Notes under the pieces: generated by a model
The model's database searches: none
Told to the model about the DNA's origin: nothing
Seen by the model: the letters and a program-made list of their open reading frames with translations, nothing else
In this document: piece by piece, positions 59,322 through 64,000 of the stretch
Layout of the letters: every line of letters starts with the position of its first letter
Position numbering within the stretch: position 1 is the stretch's first letter
Origin: Nepenthes gracilis
Taxonomy: Eukaryota > Streptophyta > Magnoliopsida > Caryophyllales > Nepenthaceae
Direction of reading: 5' to 3'
DNA length: 64,000 nucleotides
NCBI GenBank assembly: GCA_033239525.1
Contig: BSYO01000036.1
Coordinates: forward strand, 5,230,126-5,294,125
Translations under genes and position numbers: made by a program

Positions 59322-60399
59322 TTGAGAATTTTTGAAAACAAAAGCATGCACACGAGTGTAACAAAATTAAACTTTCAAATTCTCTGTCGATCGCCAATAA
59401 TAAAATACCATGAGAGTATAAGGAACAAATTATGTAGCTCAAGCTTATAAAGTTATATAATAATATTTAATATAAAAAAAATTTTCTCAACTAATAAAAA
59501 AAGTGTAGAAAAAGTTTTAAATAAATCTACTATAAAAATAATCGATTATAAATATAACTACCATCTAAAATATGTATATAAAAATCCATGTAGATAATAA
59601 CTGAACTCAACTTCCTACACTCCTAACAACCTAGAAGAGAATTTATATAAAAAAAAATAAACAATCAAATAAAAATACATCTTGGAAACAAACTAAAATA
59701 ATATATCTAAACACGATAAGAAATGGAACTCTAGTTGGATCACTTCCAGATATTGATTTTCTTCCTCTTTTATCTTTTTCTCTCTTCTATCTCTTTGATC
59801 CATGCTCCTAGTGCTGTAAATAATTTGAAATTTTCCCTAAAATCATATTGGCGCCTTTATCCTGCATGGCCGCTTAAGTAGCCATCTCAGTACCATATTG
59901 CAATGCTCCTGCCTAATCCTAATCATAGTACTTAAGTGTATATCTTGTAGCCAGCTTATAGGTACCTATCAGAAATCTTGTCCGGTCTGCCATTCAAGGA
60001 ACCAAGGGGGTTGCGACGCATACGGGCATCGCAGCCCCTTGTGACGCCTTTCCGGCCGTTGGATTGAAAAATCCAACAGCCGTGTGTTATATATAAAAAA
60101 AATATTTTTAGTTATTTTTTTTTATTTTGATATATTTTTTTGCATTTGATTTAAAAATAATAATGATTTAATTTTTTTTTTTTTAATTTTATAATTTTTT
60201 TAAAAAAAAATAAGAGCCGTCAGATATAAATCTGACGGCCACCAAACATGTCGCAGCCCCCCTGATCCGCCATTCAAGCCGTTATTTCACGGAATCTCCT
60301 GTGAACACTCTACTCAAGTGAGCCTCATACGAACCTCCTGTGAATGCGCTGCTCAAGTATTGACAAATCAACTGGGTGACACTGACCCAAAATTTAGCA
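59322..60399 (-). repeat. 5' LTR of element H (contains MITE)
   Basis: The partner of 42506-43450 plus 57527-57778. The minus-strand start is TGCTAAATTTTGGG at 60399. Excluding the MITE and one target copy it is about 0.8 kb. It includes CTACTCAAGTGAG/GCTGCTCAAG words at 60310-60360. Confidence 0.65.
59999..60268. mobile_element. MITE with 10-bp target duplication (Mutator-like)
   Basis: A perfect direct repeat GCCATTCAAG flanks it (59989-59998 and 60269-60278). The ends are imperfect inverted repeats of about 20 bp sharing GGGGG…TGCGAC. The inside is AT-rich and holds two small palindromes, GCCGTTGGATT/AATCCAACAGCC (60056-60082) and GCCGTCAGAT/ATCTGACGGC (60215-60238). It has no coding capacity. 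The 9-11 bp duplication suggests movement by a Mutator-type transposase. Confidence 0.75.
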
Positions 60400-60533
60400 A
60401 TAAAAACTATAAACCAATGTCTAATTGAAAACCCAAAAAAAAAATTGAATAATAAAATCAGAAACAACAACCAGGGCTTCAATTATCATTTACTTCAATC
60501 AGCAATGTAAACAATTTCACAAATCAATCAAAC
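60400..60533. other. Short spacer between elements H and G
   Basis: About 130 bp, AT-rich, with no recognisable feature. It ends at the TGTTAGG start of G's LTR, preceded by CAAAC, which would be one copy of the target duplication. Confidence 0.5.
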
Positions 60534-60853
60534 TGTTAGGAAAGAGGGCGGACTACTTTCCCGGTCCAATGAAGACAGTAAGGAATATGAATGAAGAATA
60601 AACAATGAACACCAGATTTTTACGTAGAAAACCCTTCTCAATCAAGGGAAAAACCACGGGACAATCTGTCTACTGAAACGTATTTCACTATATGAGGTTT
60701 TTGGAGACAACAATAGAGAACAAAGAGAAATCGAAGAGCACTCCTTCACCATTTTTCTCTTACTCTCACAATATTCTGCAAAAACTGCACACGCACACAC
60801 TAAACTAGGGTAATCTTCTTCAAATAAAAGGACAGAATTAATCCTTGCCAACA
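60534..60853 (-). repeat. 3' LTR of element G
   Basis: The minus strand starts TGTTGGCAAGG and ends TTTCCTAACA, about 320 bp. It includes the typical Tork-type end GTTTTCTACGTAAAAATC followed by GTGTTCATTGTTTATT. No partner LTR is in the window, so the boundaries rest on the inverted TGTT…AACA ends and the family pattern. Confidence 0.65.
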
Positions 60854-60990
60854 ATGTGAATATTCCCTGCCAGAAAAAATGCCTTCAGCATAATTGTCTG
60901 AGATCACATATCCCCAAGAAATCTGCTGAGTTGGCATTGTACAGGATTTCCAAGCGGGCGGCCAATTGTAGGCCGTTCGTGTTCTTTACG

Positions 60991-61180
60991 ACCGATCAAC
61001 ACTCCTGTTGACCGTCTGAGAAGTTGCCCCCCAGGAATCTCTCAAAAAACCAGTTAACTAAACCTCCAAACCGAATAACATCGAACCAGCAATGTTAACC
61101 GCCAATCCGGTTAACTCCCCGTTGATCGTCTGAAACATTGCTCACCAAACCGGTCAACTTCCGTTGAACCGTCTGAGTCT
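60991..61180. repeat. W-box words in 3' noncoding part of element G
   Basis: Three imperfect copies of a CGGTCAACT…CCGTTGACCGTCTGA unit lie at about 60991-61020, 61101-61133 and 61149-61176. The second matches a copy inside the coding region at 62996-63029 with two C/T differences in 34 bases. Confidence 0.75.
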
Positions 61181-61255
61181 TGCCTGCCAAAACAGTCTAG
61201 TTCTCAATTCACTAGAACTTCTTCACGGGAGTGATCCCCAAAAAACTTCACCTCA

Positions 61256-63973
61256 TGACCGTGAGGAAGTTGGATCCATTAGCCAGGCTTTCTTGCAGCA
61301 TACTTTATTCTTCCATCTTGGTAAAGTTTTAGTCATCATGTCTGCCCGTTGTCTTCAGTACTGATCTTCTCCACTGATAACAGACCAGCTTCTAGCATGT
61401 CCCTTATCCAATGGTATCATACATCAATGTGCTTGGATCTCGAGTGAAATGAAGAGTTCTTACAGAGATGTATTGCACTCTGACTATCACAAAATGCAGT
61501 GTACTTCTCCTGTTGAAGACCCAACTCTTGAACAAATTTCTTCATCCACAGCATCTCCTTGCATGTCTCTGTAATTGCAATATATTCGGCTTCAGTTGTG
61601 GATAGAGCTACATACTTTTGTAGCTTGGATTGCCAAGAAACTGCACTGCCCGTAAATTTCACCAACTAACCCGATGTAGATTTGCGTGTGTCAATATCTC
61701 CGGCCATGTCCGCATCTGAATATCCCACCAACTGCGGTTTGTCACTTCCAAGACATAAGCACCTCTTGGAAGTTTCTCGAATGTATCGCATGATTTATTT
61801 TACCTTGGACGGTGCTCCTTGCGGGTTCGATAGAAAAGCGCTAATGATCTTAACGGCATGAGCTATGTCTCAGTCCGGGTACATACGGGGCATATATTAG
61901 GCTTCCCATAACATGAGGAATAGGGCACGCCTTTCATGTATCTTTTCTCGTCATCCGAGGACGGACATTGACGAGTGCTCAGTTTGTAATGATTCACCAA
62001 GGGTGTGTTTACGGGCTTCGACTTGTCCATGTTGAACCGCTGGAGCACTTTCTCAAGATAGTTTTCTTGAGACAGCTACAATTTTTAGCCTTCCGATCGC
62101 GTATAATTCTGACTCCCAGAATTTGTTTCGCCGATCCAAGGTCCTTCATGGCAAATGACCATCCAAGCTGCTCCTTCAACTTCTTTATCTGGTCAATATT
62201 CCGTCCAACTATCAACATGTCATCCACATATAAGAGAAGGATGACAAATTCATCATCAGTAAACCTATGCACAAATACACAGTGGTCACGAGTAGTCCGC
62301 CGGTATCCTTGGCCAGACATAACAGACTCGAACTTCTTATACCACTGCCGAGGAGCTTGCTTTAAGCCATATAGACTTTTCTTCAAGTGGCAGACAAGCT
62401 GTTCCTTTCCTTTAGCCTCAAAACTTTCGGGCTGTTCCATGTAAATCTCCTCCTTAAGCTCTCCATGGAGGAATGCAGTTCAGACATCCATCTGCTCCAC
62501 CTCAAGGTCTTGGGTGGCAGCCAGACCCAATACCACCCGTATGGAAGACATCTTCACTACCGGAGCAAATATCTCATCAAAGTCAATTCATTTCCGTTGT
62601 CCGAAACCTTTCACCACCAATCGTGCCTTGTACCTTGGCTCCTTGGTGTTCTCGTCCGTTTTCACCCGGAAGACCCATTTGTTCTTCAGTGCCTTTTTCC
62701 CCTTGGGAAGTGTAACGAGATCAAAGGTATGGTTCTCATGAAGAGAACTCATCTCATCCTTCATGGCCTCCAGCCATTTTTTCTTGCCTTCGCTGTTGAT
62801 AGCCTCTTCATAATCTTCAGGCTCACCGGCATCAGTCAGCATTACATACTCACTGGAGGACAGACGAACGGACGGTCGTCTGTTTCGGGAGGATCGTCTA
62901 ATAGCGACTTCTTCGGCCGGTTGAGGCATGGCTTCAGTCTGGTCATCATCAGGCACCATGACCTCCTCTCCAGTATCTTCAACTGCCTCAGGACCGCCAA
63001 TCCGGTCAACTCCCCGTTGACCGTCTGAACTTGTCTCTGATACAGGACGGACATCTTCGATACTTACTTTGTCCGTCTGTTTATCATTACAATTTGCCTT
63101 CCCCGCCAATGTCTTCAACCGTCTCATTCTGCAAATGTTACATCTCTTGGCTTAGGACTAGTTTCCTTGTGGCGGGGATCATAAAATCAGAACTTGACTC
63201 ATCCCCTCCATAGCCCAGAAAGACGCATTGCATTGTCTTTGGCTCCAGTTTCATCCTTTCATCTCTTGGAACGTGTACAAATGCTTTACATCTGAACACT
63301 CGCAAATAATCATAGGACGGTTCTACGTCCGTCCATATCTTTTCTGCCACTTCACCCATCAGTGGCTTACTGGCGACCTGTTGATAATGTAGGCCGCTGT
63401 CCGGAGTGCTTCTACCCAGAATGATGCATTAAGTTTTGCTTTAGAGAGCATACGACGTACTCTCTCCAATAGCGTACGATTCATCCGTTCTGCTACTCCA
63501 TTCAGCTGAGGTGTCTTCGATGGTGTTTTCTGATGCCTAATACCATGTGACCGGCAATAGGCATCAAAAGGTCCCAAATATTCACCGCCATTGTCACTTA
63601 GGACGGTCTTCAGTTTCTTCCCTGTCTGACACTTCACGAGAGCATGAAACTGCTCAAAAATACCAAGGACCTGATCCTTGGTCTTCAGTTGGTAAACCCA
63701 CAGCTTTCTTGAATAGTCGTCAATAAAAGAAACAAAATACTGAGCACCACCGATCGACTTCTCTTTGAACGGACCATACACATCTATGTGTATGAGATCA
63801 AGCAGTTCGATTTTTGGGGTTGACGGAACTCCATTGAAAGATACTCTTCTCTGTTTCCCAGCCAAGCAGTGAGGACACGTTTTCATCCCGTCCTCTTTTG
63901 TTCCTTTGATTAGGCCCTTCCTGGCCAAGTGAGACAATCCCTTTTCACTCATGTGGCCCAACCTCTGTGCCAC
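61256..63973 (-). pseudogene. Copia pol of element G: integrase, RT, RNase H
   Basis: GAG-pre-integrase: RLGHMSEKGLSHLARKGLIK, CPHCLAGKQRRVSF. Integrase core: DLIHIDVYGPF, FIDDYSRKLWVYQLK, TVLSDNGGEYLGPF, NGVAERMNRTLLERVRRM (63850-63400), with the catalytic D, D and E present. A charged linker follows at 63120-62850. RT: WLEAMKDEMSSLHENHTFDL, WVFRVKTDENTKEPRYKARL, then stops at 62587 and about 62473, YGLKQAPRQWYKKFE and LLLYVDDMLIVG with YVDD intact. RNase H: AVSWQSKLQKYVALSTTEAE, HSRSKHIDV and a stop, then a frame change to the end near 61256. At least three stops and several frameshifts. Ran off the right edge at its N-terminal side. Confidence 0.88.
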
Positions 63974-64000
63974 AAATCCTCTATCTCCTTACAGATTGCA

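Larger units (their letters stand above)
42506..60399 (-). mobile_element. Element H: Copia remnant, heavily interrupted
   Basis: The 3' LTR is in two pieces (42506-about 43450 and 57527-57778), split by K, which is split by B. Internal gag and protease remains lie at 57779-59320, and the 5' LTR is 59322-60399 with a MITE inside. LTR ends follow TGTTA/TGCTA…TAACA. The element reads on the minus strand. RT, RNase H and most of integrase are missing. It is the oldest layer of the right half of the window. Confidence 0.65.
60534..64000 (-). mobile_element. Element G: Copia (Tork/Tnt1-like), right end outside window
   Basis: Minus-strand element with a 3' LTR (60534-60853), a 3' noncoding part with W-box repeats (60960-61190), and pol from 61256 to beyond 63973. 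Gag, PBS and 5' LTR lie outside. Not AT-rich, and fairly well preserved. Confidence 0.85.

Noticed and set aside
62387..63028. 213-residue plus-strand frame opposite Copia pol
   Set aside because: The minus strand here is clearly the integrase-RT region of element G; the plus frame has no motif.
1..64000. A host gene, defence locus or new enzymatic system
   Set aside because: Every coding region that I could recognise belongs to LTR retrotransposons. No exon-intron gene with a host function, no toxin-antitoxin or immune gene and no RNA gene was visible.

Overview
This window is plant nuclear DNA, most likely flowering-plant heterochromatin. It is built almost entirely of nested LTR retrotransposons and their remains. 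I found no convincing host gene, no rRNA or tRNA, no CRISPR array and nothing bacterial. Family names come from reading protein motifs, LTR ends, primer-binding sites and polypurine tracts by eye. I did not identify the species.

Layout, left to right: (1) 1-1339 unassigned. (2) Element F, a minus-strand Copia remnant with gag at about 1400-3000, a tRNA-Met-type PBS and a probable 5' LTR to 4159. (3) Element E, 4160-8080, a minus-strand Ty3/Gypsy remnant holding two LTRs and only part of gag. (4) 8081-10184, AT-rich and unassigned. (5) Element C, an old plus-strand chromovirus-like (Tekay/Del type) Gypsy starting near 10185. It is split twice: element D (same broad type, plus strand, 13321-21700) sits inside its reverse transcriptase, and element A (24670-35292) sits inside its 3' LTR. 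(6) 35461-38727, unassigned. (7) Element I, a plus-strand Gypsy remnant, about 38728-41800. (8) Element H, a minus-strand Copia whose LTRs lie at 42506-57778 and 59322-60399. Its 3' LTR is split by K, a probable solo Gypsy LTR, and K is in turn split by element B (43850-55210). A 270-bp MITE with a 10-bp target duplication lies in H's other LTR. (9) Element G, a minus-strand Copia (Tork/Tnt1-like), from 60534 past the window end.

A and B are the most informative. They are two full-length relatives of the Ty3/Gypsy Tat group, recognised by the PBS next to the LTR, the poly-G tract, and the order gag-protease-RT-RNase H-second RNase H-integrase on the minus strand. Each also carries an extra gene on the opposite (plus) strand between integrase and the 3' LTR. 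That gene encodes a PF04195-like ('putative gypsy type transposon') domain, a low-complexity linker, one intron and a coiled-coil exon. Both copies are broken, and both have a stop at the same Trp codon made by different base changes. The two genes of each element converge on a short minisatellite. The U3 parts of the LTRs hold inverted pairs of TTGACC (WRKY W-box core). In B a 36-37 bp W-box repeat also lies upstream of the antisense gene. The unrelated Copia element G carries very similar W-box words, one of them inside its coding region.

No new defence or other enzymatic system is supported. The items most worth a second look are the spliced antisense gene, the W-box arrays shared by unrelated elements, the repeated nonsense codon, and the well-resolved nesting order.
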